A DNA stretch of 64,000 nucleotides from Pseudisothecium myosuroides. Taxonomy: Eukaryota; Streptophyta; Bryopsida; Hypnales; Lembophyllaceae. Position 1 is the first letter of the stretch; every line of letters begins with the position of its first letter. Below, in pieces: positions 1 to 12,580 of the stretch. The stretch covers positions 45,599,724 to 45,663,723 of the forward strand of contig OX637287.1 in the NCBI GenBank assembly GCA_951799445.1. Reading direction: 5' to 3'. Position numbers and translations under genes: made by a program. Under the pieces are notes generated by a model. That model saw only the letters and a list, made by a program, of their open reading frames with translations, searched no databases and had not been told where the DNA came from.

Positions 1-331
1 AAGTGAAACGAGGTTCTGATGCATCCAAAAATGCAACATCTTGATGCCGTTCGCAAAAGTTATATAAAGAATCAAAGTTTTATTTGGTACGTACATGTTC
101 TAAGATTGTTTCTTCAACATACATACAATACATATTGACTTTGAAGATGTACATAGAGTAATGATGGCAAGTTTAGGCTTGGTGCAGTTTCGCTTGTACC
201 TACCTCAGGGCTAACTTCTATGTAGAGTTGAGTCCATATGAAGCCCATTGATGATCAACAATAGAATGGGAGTATTTTTTTTTGGGAGTCCCCATTCCAC
301 CGTTGATTGATGGATTTCACCAGCCTTAATT
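1..331. other. Intergenic, no feature seen
   Basis: AT-rich DNA with no supported coding region or repeat structure. A short TAAGGTAGT motif at about 334 resembles the terminus of the TAAGGTAGG MITE family found at 1.33 kb and 36.0 kb, so 332-720 may be a decayed copy of that family. Confidence 0.4.
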
Positions 332-744
332 CTAAGGTAGTCTGCTGTAAAAGCGACCAGCCTCTTCAAATGGATCCTATATTTAAGCCTTAAATGGACA
401 TGAGATGGTCTTTAAATGGACCTCTTTAGTCATTGAGAGAATTGAGAGAAAAATATTATTTATTGCAAGAGCCAATTATTGGACTTGATTCCTTCAAATC
501 ACTTTAGAAGTTGTAAGTGGACGGATTTGGGGAGACTTAGGGTCACAAATAGGTGCCTACAACAGAAATCTTTGAAAATTCATAAGTAATTCAAAAATGC
601 TTCAAAAAATATGAAACTACTTGTGTTACACTCTGCATCCATTATTCTTTCTTTGAAAAATAATCTAAAAATATTTTGTTCATGAAAACCTATGAAAAAG
701 GCAAACTAGCCCTTAAATGGTCGCCTCTAGAGTACCGTATACTA

Positions 745-1321
745 CTTCCTCTGTCTTGAAATAAATCCGGATTTTTCTAGGATTGGCTAGATTAATGCGT
801 GAGCTGTTTTTAATTTCAAGGAATTGCGGAGATATTGTAGCTTTTACTAAACCCACTAAGTATGAAAGAATGGAAGTCAAAAGTGAAGCGGTGCATGTTG
901 AAAACAAGTGGCGAAAGTGACAAATTTTTGCCCTTTCTGGACCTGCTCCAATGATATTAAGTTTGATCATTCTTAGAGCAATGTTGGTACAATGACATTC
1001 ATTGGTGTCTTCTATGTTCAACTCCAACAATGTCTTGTGATTCAACTCCAAGAAATTCTCAATAAGAGATTTGTTAGAAATAGTTTTGTATAGTTTTTGT
1101 TGAATTCTTTGCCTTTGGTAGGTTAGAAGTTGCGTTTTGATTCCCTTTGCAAGAATTGAATTGCTATATAGTCTTTTGAGTGTGACATTTGTAGATTTTT
1201 TTGCTTTAGGGTGTTTGAACTAGCTTTAGTTGTTGTCCATCAAGTTGTGGAGAGCCAATTTCAAATTTCATTTGAGACAAGTAAATTTGGAAACCTTGGA
1301 TTTATTTCGAGAGGGAGGGAG
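745..1321 (+). mobile_element. Mariner-like non-autonomous element (MITE)
   Basis: The 577 bp unit begins CTTCCTCTGTCTTGAAATAA and ends with the complementary series CTCCCTCCCTCTCGAAATAA read from the other strand, with TA on both sides (743-744 and 1322-1323). That terminus and the TA duplication are those of plant mariner/Stowaway elements. About 200 bp inside the left end also matches the left end of the larger mariner-like element at 52.7 kb, so this is a deletion derivative of that family. It contains no transposase; the open frame antisense at 713-1051 crosses the element boundary and is not a gene. Confidence 0.85.
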
Positions 1322-1328
1322 TACCTTA

Positions 1329-1651
1329 TAAGGTAGGAAGCTCAAACTCCAACCGGGCAGTAAAAGCGAACATGACTCAGAGGTACATTTTGCTTTCTTC
1401 AATGTACCAATTATGCACATTTCAGGAGGTGGTCGCTTTTGATGACCACAAATGACCACTTTTTTTTCCAAATTCGAAAATTTGTAACTAATTCCACGTA
1501 GGTCCAAAAAATATGAAATGACTTGGGGTTAGATGTCAGTCAATTTCACTTGTCTTTCAAGGAAAATTACTGAATTTTTTTTCCAAGATGTTTAGCCTCC
1601 TCCAAATTCAGTTCCAGGCCTTAGATGGTCCATTTTATGGACCTCCTACCC
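1329..1651. mobile_element. TAAGGTAGG-family MITE, copy 1
   Basis: The unit starts TAAGGTAGGAAG directly after the mariner MITE and ends ACCTCCTACC. It is the inverted homologue of the better preserved copy at 36,016-36,333: both share the block around ATGACTCAGAGGTACATTTT, the AGAAAGCAAAATG stretch and the 'ggaattagttac' stretch. No protein is encoded. Superfamily not assigned. Confidence 0.65.
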
Positions 1652-1655
1652 GGCC

Positions 1656-2588
1656 CTCCAAGGGAGGCAATCCAATGCTGTATGTCATTCCGTATCTTAA
1701 TACCCAATTCGTATGCATACGGTATCGTAAATACAGTCGAGCCCATTAAAGTATTGTATGAGTATCCTGATCGTCCATCGACTGTACAGTACAGTATATT
1801 CTACGAAGACCTACGTCGAGTACAGTATAGCTGATGAGAATAGGGTTCAGTTCTAACGGCCACCTGCTTATAGTCAGTCACTTAATAGCAGATACGTGTC
1901 CAAATCTACGGCTACTGAGAGACCGTAAGGTATTGTGGAGATTTTTTCCAAGCGAAACATGGCAAATTGGCAAGTAAGCAAGTTAATGGAAATCCATTGA
2001 ATGGAGTCGAGTTAATAATAAGTTCTAACTCACCCTTCTCCTGTTCAAATGTACCTGCAGCCCCTGTTGGGCGGGGTCCTCATTATTATTCCTACACCCC
2101 CCCCCTAATCATCAGTCCCCTGTTCCCAACTTCCCAACTCCCAACTCCAACTTATTGTTAACTTTTGCCTTTTTTCTTGTTTCCTCTTCTGGCTTTTCTG
2201 GGGGCACAAGTGAACAGGGATTTGCATTGCTGGGGATCAAGCAAGTTAGTGTGAGGTAGTGTGCTCTTAGAGCATCTGCAATGTGCCCGTCAAGAGTGCC
2301 TCTATGAGCACTTTCCGGAGCAAAAAGTCATTTGTAATAAATAAAAAATTGTGCTCCAATGCAACCTCTATGGGTCCCGGCACTTTTGTGGTCTCGGTAT
2401 GCAATCGCCCCACTCCGGCAAATTTCCAAAATTTGAAGGGCCCGCAAGTTGGTTCCCGGTAGAAATAATTATGATTGTCAACCCTTTTCCGCATTGTTAA
2501 GCGTGCCAATCAATTCAACCTTCCCTTGATTCAATGAAAAGTCTTGGGTTACATGCCAAGTCCAATTTTCTTCATACAAAATTTACTA
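1656..2588. other. Intergenic, no gene seen
   Basis: No supported gene. There is a C-rich run near 2,095-2,107. AGAGCATCTGCAATG at about 2,271 matches the terminus of the foldback elements at 17.84 kb and 60.88 kb, but I could not find a partner end, so it is an orphan or truncated terminus. Confidence 0.5.
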
Positions 2589-2785
2589 AAAATCATACTT
2601 TTGCATTACCGTGTGAATCATTGTCTTAACCGAAATTGCAAAAGCGCTCACTGGAAGTCAAGCTACTGTAGAAGATCTTCCCTTTTCACAACAAATTTCG
2701 AGGATGAATAGTTGCATTTCAGTCCTACACAGTTTGATTCTCTGTCATCCATCGGCCATAGAATGGCTGCGTCAATGTTTAAGGG
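2589..2785. mobile_element. Truncated small TTAA MITE
   Basis: This stretch is homologous to the intact element at 17,378-17,601, sharing GAAGATCTTCCCTTTTC and the TGTCATCCATCGGCCATA stretch. It ends AAGGG followed by TTAA (2,786-2,789). The left end with the CCCTTAAAGG terminus is missing, so it is 5'-truncated. Confidence 0.65.
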
Positions 2786-2799
2786 TTAAAGCGCCATTT

Positions 2800-3082
2800 G
2801 AAGAGCTGATTGCAATTTGGAGGAAGCTAATCTCCTTGAAACAATTTTTAGTAAATTTTGTATGAAGGAAATTGGACTTGGCATGTAATCCTAGTCGTTT
2901 CATAGTTTTTGGAGCTTTGTGGAATTAGTTACGAATTTTTGAAGTTGAAACATAATGGTCACTAGGAGTGACCTCTCCTTCAAATGTACACTCTTGATTC
3001 ATTGAATGAAGCAAAATGTGGTATTCTTGTGTTAGTGGTCGCTTTTAGAGTAGATTTGCTTTTAGAGCACCCTACTTTAGTA
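2800..3082. mobile_element. TAAGGTAGG-family MITE, copy 2 (diverged)
   Basis: The stretch aligns with the copy at 36,016-36,333 in the same orientation (TAGTCGTTTCATA, GGAATTAGTTACGAATTTTT, AAGCAAAATG) and ends CCTACTTTAGTA, a degraded form of CCTACCTTAG. The left terminus is not recognisable. Confidence 0.55.
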
Positions 3083-6000
3083 TACAAGCTTGGAAAAACT
3101 TAGGCATAATATCCCCAATAAGAATATTGAAAAATTTATTATTTACCACGGATAGAAAATTTGAATTTGTACTTGGAGGCAGAGGCGGAGATCCACAATT
3201 AGCCGGTAAGAGAGGTTAACCCCTATATGCCCAAGACCTTTTTTGAGCTTTTTGGAGTGTGTTCGTGACTATTGTAAACAAAAAGCTCAAGTTTTGATAT
3301 CAAAATTTGAACTTTCTTATATCTATTTAAAATACTTCTGGATGTGTTTCTAATGATAATAATTTCAAATTCTAATTATATACAAGTCAAAAATTAAAAA
3401 TACATTCAGAGGTTCAATATATCGGTTGACCTAAAGAGGCTCTAAGAGTTATAATACTAACCAATTACCAAATGTGGTGAAGATTTTTATTTGGAGATGT
3501 GGGCGTGTCTCTAAGGCCAAGTGAATTTGCCCAAACTTGTAAACACGTTTTGACTTAGTGTTACTAAAATATGTACCAATAATTGTCATCCATTGCAATC
3601 AACCTTTAGAGGTCATAAAGATTTGAGGAGTTTGGTTGTGACAGCAACATTTTTTTGTATTTGATATAGACGGTGCATAAAATGAATTATACAATAATGA
3701 TAAAAAGATTGCCATTGTATTGGGTTGCGTCCAATGACATTTAATTTTCCAATTTGAACCATTATTGCACCTCTTGCATGGATAAGAAAAAGCAACAAAA
3801 TGGTTACATATTCTTTGGCTATACTACCACATTTTAACATGATAAGTTTTAATTGCTAAAATGACTAGTAAATGAGTTATGTTGGTTGTCGAGTTAGCAA
3901 TCTAGTGGTGTATGCCTTGCCATATTTTGGTCCATCATTTGTATTCTTTGTATCCTATTGGACCATACAATTTTTTTATAGCCCTTTAAAAATTATGTAG
4001 AACAAATAGAAGTTTGAACAAAGGTACGTTATAAAAATTTGAACCCCTGCAAAGGGCCATTTGATTTCCATTTTTGGTGCGGCCGAGGTGCAAATACAAA
4101 AAAACATTAAAATATTTTTTTAAATTATAAAAAATTTCATTTAAAAAAAAACACCAATCTAACATAGCACTAGTAGTGCCCCGTTAGATTCCTACTTTTT
4201 TCCGTTGTAATTGCACTGCTACCATGCAAACTCATGCTGCCATGCAGATCCTCTCTTTCTACCTTCCCGTCTACTTCTCTCTCTTCATTCTTTGATTAGG
4301 AAGAAGTTCCAAAGCTAATTGTTTTAGGAGAAGCTATGAGACTAGGATGGATCCAAATGAAAAATCCACATTTAAATTGAATAAAATATTCATTCTTAAG
4401 AAAAAAAATCATTTTTATATTCTTCCTTATCCTTCGAGCCGGGCCAATCTGTTGTGTCAAAGGCCCAAAATCCTCACTTGTGATTGGACAGAAGGCTAAA
4501 ATCGGTTCCAATCCCTTTACACCTAGAGGCCGGGGCAATTTAATTGAATGAATTTTTTATTCGAAAAAGATATGATTTGATATGGCTCGAGCCCGCAAAA
4601 TTGGGTGTACCAAAAATGGAAGGCCAATTTTTGGCCTTCAAGCCAATATTAGATTTCAATTAGATTTTTATTTATTTATAAATTTTTTTTTTTTCAACAA
4701 ATCGGATCCTTTGGATTTTGTGCAATTGGCCTTAAGAGGAATTGGCCTAGCCTCTAAGTGAAAAATAGCTATGAAAGTTTCAACCCCTCTTTCTTTCTTT
4801 TGTAGGTTTTATTGAATCAGCTTGGCTTCTTGGCCTCAAGGCCTTTACATATGAGAGAATTAGCCTCCGTTATAATCTTATTATAATGAGTAGTTAAGGA
4901 TGGCCTTCAGCCTAAAGGAGCTAAAATTTTGTGCAATCTGCCTCAAGGGGAATTGGCCTGACTTTTAGGTGTAAAACAACCTCCATTTCCACACATATTG
5001 AGCTCAATTTCTCAACAAATTCCACATATCCTATAGGCTGAAATTCTTAAGTTATCCGTTATAGGAGGCAATCCATTCTTGATCACCCCACCCATTTTGG
5101 CTTTGTAGGCTATTTTCTTTTCGTGTAGGAAGAGACAATGATTGATTATGACGCAGTTGTGGCGCATTTTGATAGCCTACAAGACTCTCAATATTGCAAC
5201 CACCCCTTGGTCAATTTGTTTTCAGCCCATGGTTGGAAATAGCAAGCCTTATATCATCAGTATGGGAGGAATAGAATCTTCCATTGAAAAATTCAGAGTA
5301 ATTATATATTGAAAAATAAAAATTTGAAAATTTATAGAAACCTTAAGGATGTTATTGTTTTCTAAACCCCTCAAGGATGATGTTGTTTTTTATACGCTCT
5401 CCCCTGTTGTATATGGAAGAAAAAATTGAGCCGCACATGGATCCCATTCAAGCTGTAAATTGTAGACCAAGTCACAAACATACGATTGGTCAACTAAATT
5501 TTTTAAAGGGAACTTTTGAGTATTTGGAGAGGATCAAATAAACTCAATATACGGACAATATATGCCAACTCTTTTGGTGGGCAACATCCTCAGAAATGGG
5601 TTGCCTCCTATATAGGTATCTCTACCTTATTCCCCTCTAAAACGTGTTCAGTTGCAATTAGTGACGATTATAGGGGCACGTACCTTACCCCTCTCCCCAA
5701 GTCCCAAAATTACCCCTCCCTCCCAAATAAGAGTAATTGTACTGCACTTGCTGCCTGTAAAGTACTGGTCCAACGGTCAAGCCCACTAATTGAACAGAGA
5801 CACTTGTAGTCTTAGTTTTTCAAATTCAACACGTGTTGCTCATCAATTGGGCCCGGCACCTTCCGTCTGTTTGAATTTGAGATGTACAGTTTCTTGCAGC
5901 AGTAATTAAATACCAAATCGTAGACGAATTGACAGGAGGGATTCTATTTGCAGCGATTTTTTGTCAGGAAAAATGTTGGAATACTTCGTGAGTTTTTGTC

Positions 6001-6239
6001 ATTTGGGGACTCACAGATGAATTTTGAAAATTCATTGAAGTTTTTTTCAATGTGGGATGATATCGTCAAATTTGGATGAACATGCATACATTTGGATACA
6101 TAAGGTAGAGCCCCCCATAACCGACCGAGTAAGGAATTCCGACGTGATCTGGAGTAGTGAAGGCAAAACAAATATTTTCCAGAGGTACATCAATAGAAAT
6201 GACATGGATTGTATAAATAATGGTAATTTTATTGCTTGA
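3083..6239. other. Intergenic, no gene seen
   Basis: AT-rich DNA with several short open frames (for example 5,516-5,809 plus) that show no recognisable domain, no biased composition and no splice context. Around 4,560-4,990 there are repeated GGCC-containing phrases (ggccttcaag, ggcctcaagg) that suggest an old duplicated sequence, but no unit length could be fixed. Confidence 0.5.
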
Positions 6240-6495
6240 ATTGAAATTACTATGAGTTTTGGGAGGCAAAAAGTGCGCCAGACCCATGGCCAATGTCCAG
6301 ACCCTTCCAATTCCGATCATTCAATAACTTTTTACCTAATCATTATTTCCTACTTTTTTTTCCACAACTTGGGGACACGTGTCATGTATTTATTAGTTCC
6401 AACCTTGAAAAGGAAAAAAATAAGCATTCTAAGCTTAGTCAGAAATACGTGCACCTATAGGTTGGGAATGGATCAATGGTCGGGAATGGAGGGAT
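6240..6495. repeat. Dispersed repeat, partner of 27,085-27,345
   Basis: Both copies lie in the same orientation and share GAATTGAAATTACT / AAATTGAAATTACT, GGCAAAAAGTG / GTCAAAAAGTG, the TTAGTTCCAACCTTGAAAA stretch and CCTATAGGTTGG. Divergence is moderate with small indels. No coding capacity is evident. Its full extent and class are unknown. Confidence 0.65.
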
Positions 6496-6516
6496 CTACC
6501 TTATTCATTCATAATA

Positions 6517-6722
6517 CAGTAGAACCTCTCTTAGTGCATAATATGCATTAAGAGAGATTGTACTTTAAAGCCTTTATTGTTGAACAGTGGTTGGAGGCCT
6601 TGTAGCTAGAAGCCCTATAGTTAGAAGTCACGTTGGGCACTGAACATTACTACACCTCTCCAAATGCATAAAACTCTCTTAGTGCATAGTCCCAATACTA
6701 TGCACTAAGAGAGGTTCTACTG
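6517..6722. mobile_element. CAGTAGAACCTCTCT inverted-repeat MITE
   Basis: The 206 bp unit begins CAGTAGAACCTCTCTTAGTG and ends with the complementary CACTAAGAGAGGTTCTACTG. The central part is partly palindromic (a second 'cttagtgcata' near 6,679). The same terminus bounds the larger element at 17,746-18,447. I found no clean target duplication, so the superfamily is open. Confidence 0.8.
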
Positions 6723-7674
6723 CATGTGTATTCATGAATGTAAAAAACAAATACATTATCCCAGGCAAGCTTGCAAGTTTCACTACCTTGGAAAATTGAA
6801 AATAAAATCAATAATTGGATGTTAATTCTCGTAAAGTATGTTAACCCTTGAAGGATGTGACCTCTATGATCAAGGCAATCACAAAAATGCTCCAATTATT
6901 GGACCAATAGGTGTGTAATTTGTTTCTATAGTGAAGAATGAAGTCATCGATCGGACAATTTTGGTCCTCAATGTACCTCAAGGATTGAATGTCATGTCAA
7001 GTCCCTTAGGCTTAGTTTTCAGAAAATCGTTGACAAAAAATGTTTTATTTTTATTTTTTTGGAATGTTTCAACCTATTGGACTTACTTCAATAATGAATA
7101 TGGCTTGTAAAGCACCACCTTTAGGTTGCAAAGTCAAAGCAAGCCTATTTTCTATTCACTTTTGCATGCTCTAAGCGCTTAAAATTTGAGTAAGTTATAA
7201 GACTTATACCCTACTTCAAGGAGATTTTTGATTTCCCTTTCGTTTGCCTTCTAGGCAAGTGAATGTTGTTTGAGGATTAACTCCTAAATGACAATAAACA
7301 AAAAATTGGACGTATTATTGTACATTTTCCTTCAAGTTTTTTAAAATTTGCATCAATTGAAAAGATTTATGTATGATATTTATATATTATTCATATAGAA
7401 AATCCTAGTGAATCTTCGTAAAATCAATTTGAAGACACGTGACTTTAGAAATTCATTAAAATTGTATTTTTCATTTCTTATTTTTTTTTTTAAATTTAGA
7501 AAATTAAATTTGGAATTTAGTTTTTTTATTGTTTAGTAGAAAATGGCAAAATAATTGGTGATTACAACCTCATTACTCATTAATATTTCCTCAAATAATA
7601 AATCTTTGACACTAGCTTCATATTCACTACTTTGTGTTCATTTACTCAATATAAAAAAATTGATTGCTGCAATA
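6723..7674. other. Intergenic, no gene seen
   Basis: AT-rich DNA without a supported gene or bounded repeat. Confidence 0.5.
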
Positions 7675-7678
7675 TTAA

Positions 7679-8611
7679 CCCCTAAAGGATCGAGGCCTTT
7701 TTTCTGCCAAAAAACACTGAAAACTGTCATTTCTGTAGCAAAGAGTTAAAAAAATTTTAAATTGTTTTTTTTCCACATCTAACCGTAGGATCTTACACCT
7801 AACTAGTATAAAAAAGTGTGGAAAAAATTTCAGAATTTTTGACCGCATAGATTGCAAGATATATGTGTTTAAAGTGGAAAAAACAAGTTTTTCAGCACAT
7901 TGCGGGACTGGATTTTTTGACTTTGAACATTTTTAACTTAAAATTTTTGCACTACAGAGTTTTGAGCTTTTAATTCTTGTAGTGGAGAATTGAGTTGAGA
8001 GTCTAGGAAAAAAAAAAAATTAAAAAAAAACTTAATTATCATTCTTAAAAAAATTGTTAAGTAGATGTAGGTACGAGATAGAAGGAAAATCTAAAATATT
8101 CATATATTTTAAATGGAATTAAAATGCACTAATCCCAATGGTGGGATTGTTCTAACAAGTAAATCAGACCATGCAAAAAAAAGAAAATTGAAAAATTTGA
8201 AAAATTGCATTCAGAAATGAATCCTAAAGTTATTTTTTTCAAGAAGATGCTCTAACTGCCCGAAAAACAAGAATGTCCATAACTTCCTCATAACAAAGTC
8301 AAATGAAATGAATCAAAGCTTTCCAGATAGCCAAAAATATAACCTATGAGAAAAAAAATATTTAAAAAAAAAATTCAAATTTTTGTCCATTTTTTTTTGC
8401 TGCCCGAGCTGCCCCCCGTAGCCTGTTTTGAGCTTATATGGTCATAACTTTTTTTCCCGGGCACTGATTGTAAAAAAAATTATACTCCCTTGAAGCTAAT
8501 CAATTTTTCTACCTCCAAAAAAAGTTTCAAAAAATCAGGAGAAAATTTCAGCCCGTAAATACCTGCCCGAAAACGCATTTGTCCCCCGTAGGGACAATGG
8601 TCCTTTAGGGG
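7679..8611 (-). mobile_element. TTAA-element E1 (subfamily A)
   Basis: The 933 bp unit is flanked by TTAA (7,675-7,678 and 8,612-8,615). Its ends are CCCCTAAAGGATCGAGG and the complement of CCCCTAAAGGACCATTG. It is a full homologue of E2 (8,743-9,666), in the opposite orientation, and of E3 and E4. Diagnostic inner blocks are AAAGCTTTGATTCATT, GGTGGGATTGTTCTA and the 'gatcctacggttagatgtg' block, all on the minus strand. No open frame of useful length is conserved. The TTAA duplication with CCC termini matches piggyBac-type insertion, with Sola3-type as an alternative. Confidence 0.85.
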
Positions 8612-8742
8612 TTAATCTGCAACATACAAATGGAAATGCAACTTCATATATTATACTTCATATATTACACTTTGTTATTTTCCCAAAAAATAATTTTGTT
8701 ATTTTCCCAAAAAAATTGCATGAACTTGAATAGCGACCTTAA

Positions 8743-9666
8743 CCCCTAAAGGACCATTGTCCCTACGGGGGACAAATGCATTTTCGGGCAGGTACCTATG
8801 GGCTGAAATTTTCTCTTGATTTTTTGAATTTTTTTTGAGGTAGAAAAGCTGATTAGCTTCAAGGAAATATAATTTTTTTCACAATCAGTGCCCGGGAAAG
8901 AAAGTTATGACCATATAAGCTCAAAACAAAGGACGGGGGGCAGCTCGGGCAGCAAAAAAAAATGGACAAAAATTTGAATTTTTTTTTAAATATTTTTTTC
9001 TCATAGATTATATTTTTGTCTATCTGGAAAGCTTTGATTCATTTCATTTGGATATGTTATGAGAAAGTTATGGACATTCTTGTTTTTCGGGCAGTTAAAG
9101 CATCTTCTTGAAAAAAATAACTTTAGGATTCATTTCTGAATGCAATTTTTCAAATTTTTCAGATTTTATTTTTTTGCATGGTCTGATTTACTTGCTAGAA
9201 CAATCTCACCATTGGGATTAGTGCATTTTAAGTCCATCTAAAATATATGAATATTTTAGATTTTCCTTCTATCTTGTACCTACATCTACTTAACAATTTT
9301 TTTAAGAATGATAATTAAGTTTTTTTTGAATTTTTTTTTTCTAGACTCTCAACTCAATTCTCTAATATAACATTTAAAACCTCAAAACTTTGTAGTGCAA
9401 AAATTTTAAGTTAAAAATGTTCAAAGTCAAAAAATCTAGTCCCGCAATGTGCTGAAAAACATGTTTTTTTCACTTTAAATGCAAATATCTTGCAATCTGT
9501 GAGGTCAAAAATTCTAAAAAAATTCCACACATTCTTATACTAGTTAGGTGTAAGATCCTACGGTTGGATGTGAAAAAAAAACATTTTTCAATTTTTTTAC
9601 TCTTTGCTATAGAAATGGCAATTTTCAGTGTTTTTTGGTAGAAAAAAGGCCTCGGTCCCTTAGGGG
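8743..9666 (+). mobile_element. TTAA-element E2 (subfamily A)
   Basis: The 924 bp unit is flanked by TTAA (8,739-8,742 and 9,667-9,670). It starts CCCCTAAAGGACCATTGTCC and ends GGTCCCTTAGGGG. Just inside the left end is a small hairpin, TTGTCCC-TACGG-GGGACAA, conserved in the other A copies; subterminal inverted repeats are common in DNA transposons. It faces E1 across 131 bp, so the pair forms a ~2 kb inverted repeat. Confidence 0.85.
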
Positions 9667-9670
9667 TTAA

Positions 9671-10466
9671 AAGAATCATTTTGAATTAGTCCCACTAGCA
9701 TTGCTTGGAGATCAAAAATTAGAGCTTTGGTTCAAATTTTGTACGGAGTACCAAAAAATGAAAATGTTAGAACCTATTATTTATCAAAGTTGATCATATT
9801 TAATCACATAACTCTAATTTGCTTGGAGGTCAAGAAATACAATACTATCCTCTAAAAAATAAGGGGCCAAATTTTACATTTATCACAAAGCTATTGGGGG
9901 ATCCTTCTCTAAGCAATATTTGTAGCACTAGCTTAGCCCTAAGTGCTCAACCATTCATTGGGGGTGGATGATGAATGATGCAAAAAAGCACTTTATCCAA
10001 TTAATATTTATTGAAGAAGCTTCAAGAAAACTCGTGTAATATTTTAATGAAAAGAAAAAAGAGTATTCTACTTAAATCAATGAAATAGACATCTTGAAAG
10101 ACTTTAAATTAATTATTTTAAATTTCAAAAATAATCTTACTATATTCAAAATGAGTCCTTAGGTATTAGAATACTCTTTGTATTATAATCACTATTTTGT
10201 CACTGAAGGGTGAAAAAATTGTTATAAAGATTGTCAATTGTAATGGAAAGTTAATATTGTACCTAGTAGCAAAGGTTAGCAAATATGATTTGTGAAATAA
10301 ATGTCATTTAATACAATATAAAAATAAAATAGGACATAAAATATCTTGCAAAATATCCTTTTTTTTAATGTATTGAACATTATTTTTTGGAAAGATATTA
10401 AAATTTTGACACGAAATGCCAACCATAAAAATCCAATACCACATATTGACAATGTTATTGTATTGT
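9671..10466. other. Intergenic, no gene seen
   Basis: AT-rich DNA; short frames only, no recognisable features. Confidence 0.5.
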
Positions 10467-11588
10467 GGGGTCCCAATCAAAATGGCATTTTCGAAATCGT
10501 AGTGAAGAAAATTTCAGTGCTGCCAACTTTGACAGCCTCCTAAGGGCTCAAAAATTGATCTTTGACTATGAAATTTTTACCATATCATCATTATTAAGTT
10601 AATTATATGTGTACCAAATTTCAAGGCCAGAAAAAAGATATTTGAAATCTCCCAACATGTGTAGAAGTGAAATTTTTTCACTACTGCCAACTTTGACACC
10701 CTCCCAAGGACTTAATTTTTTTTCTTTTTCTACAAATTTTTTTGGCATAGGACCATCTATATGTTGATTACAGGTGTGAAAAATTTCAAGTCCAAAAGAC
10801 CTCCACAAAAATAGATATTCAAAATCTCCCAACATGTGTAGTTGTGAGAAACAATTTCACTACTACCAACTTTGACACTATCCCAAGGGTTGAAAAATTG
10901 TTTATTTACCATGAAGTTTTTATGATGCAATAATCTCTATGTCAATAACATGTGTGCCAAATTTTAGATTCAAAAAAATCACAAAAAAAAATATATGCTA
11001 ATTCTACCAACATGTTGGGAGATTTTGAATATCTATATTTGTGGGGGTCTTTTGGACTTGAAATTTTTCACACTTGTAATCAACGTATAGATGGTCCTAT
11101 GCAAAAAAATTTATAGAAAAAGAAAAAAAATTAAGTCCTTGGGAGGGTGTCAAAGTTGGCAGTAGTGAAAAAATTTCACGGCTACACATGTTGGGAGATT
11201 TCAAATATCTTTTTTCTGGCCTTGAAATTTGGTACACATATAATTAACTTAATAATGATGATATGGTAAAAATTTCATAGTCAAAGATCAATTTTTGAGC
11301 CCTTGGGAGGCTGTCAAAGTTGGCAGCACTGAAATTTTCTTCACTACGATTTCGAAAATGCCATTTTGATTGGGAGATATATTTTCACGGCTATACATGT
11401 TGGGAGATTTTGAATATCTTTTTTCTGGCCTTGAAATTTGGTACACATATAATTAATTTAATGATGATGATATGGTAAAAATTTCATAGTCAAAGATCAA
11501 TTTTTGAGCCCTAGGGAGGCTTTCAAAATTGGCAGCACTGAAAAAATTTTCACTACGATTTCAAAAACGCCATTTTGATTGGGACCCC
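10467..11588. mobile_element. Long foldback element
   Basis: The ends GGGGTCCCAATCAAAATGGC (10,467-10,486) and its complement (11,569-11,588) bound a large inverted repeat. The arms share blocks such as CTGCCAACTTTGACA, GGCCAGAAAAAAGATATTTG and ATCTCCCAACATGT and their complements. The right arm contains a second internal copy of the terminal ~200 bp (a unit ending near 11,373 followed by another ending at 11,588), so an internal duplication has occurred. No protein is encoded. Confidence 0.8.
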
Positions 11589-12059
11589 AATCTATTTTAT
11601 GGTTGCTTGGCTTCATTCTTTGGAAAAAAAAATTGATTTGTTTGAGACCTAAACTGTGTTCAACTTGTGCCAATTAATGCATGCACCAACAATGTGGGAA
11701 AAGTCTTAAGTACCTTTTTGACTTTAATAAGATTAGCCTCATTTCTAGCAAGGTATAAATTTGTATCATCTGTGAACTTGCAGTCAGTGGTTAGTTCATA
11801 GCATCCTAGTAAGGGTAACCCCACAGCGGCTCACCAATGGTCTTGACTCGGCCAGTGGGCGTGGCCAGGCTTGAAATAGTGGCCCCATGGCAAGCACTCC
11901 AAGTGCAAAATGATGCTGGCCACTTCAAAAAGTGGCGAGGGCATAAGTAAGTAGTGAGTCTTGGCCGTGGCTCGCTAAGCCATTCAATAGTCTTTTTGAC
12001 CCCATGTATGGAAAAGTTTCTCTTCAAAAGTGCCAAAGATTTTCTTCAAAATATTAAAA
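11589..12059. other. Intergenic; slightly GC-richer patch
   Basis: A patch at 11,820-12,010 is richer in GC than its surroundings and has an antisense open frame (11,806-12,036), but the product matches nothing I know. It adjoins the LINE remnant and may be part of the same decayed element. Confidence 0.3.
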
Positions 12060-12580
12060 TAGTAGCTATGAGTGGACTTTTGATCACTTTGGCAAGTCTC
12101 CCGTAGGGCCACAATTCTTTAAAAAGAATGGACTCTTAAATAAAGGACGCCAAACCTCAAAAAATTCCTTGTTTGGCACCCATGATCATCGAGCTGTCGT
12201 GGGGTCGCCCTAACAAAATACATTGAATGCCCTCAAACTTCTCAATAAGGTATCCTACCTTATCAACAATAAATGAATATAAAAGTGTGCCAAAGGGCAC
12301 CCTTATTGTATTGATTACAACAATTTGACCAACTTTTCTTCTTGTATTATTCTACTAAGTCCAATAGTATGCCAAAAGTCTATATAGAGCATTTGCATCC
12401 ATGACATCTATTACAATACATCAAAACTAAGTGTTACCATAGCTCCTTCCAGAAATCCCGCCACTCCTTGTATTCAAAGGCCTTTTCAAAATTGAGCAAC
12501 ATCATTGAAGGTTGCTTCAATTCCACCGCAAAATCCATCATTTCAAAACCCAAGATTATGTTGTTGATGATGCTTCTACC
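12060..12580 (-). pseudogene. Decayed LINE (L1-type) reverse transcriptase fragment
   Basis: Minus-strand translation gives, across frame changes and stops, a segment with FAVELKQPSMMLLNFEKAFEYKEW. This resembles the start of a LINE reverse transcriptase palm, where families have LDFEKAYD followed by EW. Further downstream comes VPFGTLLYSFIVDKVGYLI, which resembles the stretch after the QGCPLSP motif, apparently with a small deletion. The catalytic YADD-type motif was not found. The remnant is too broken to code. Assignment rests on these two motif neighbourhoods only. Confidence 0.5.

Noticed and set aside
713..1051. 112-codon minus-strand frame
   Set aside because: It starts inside the mariner MITE and runs over its end; no domain and no support as a gene.
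3180..4049. Possible hAT element (CAGAGGCGGAG at 3,180; GAACCCCTG at 4,041)
   Set aside because: The termini match over only a few bases and the flanking 8-mers differ, so no element can be bounded.
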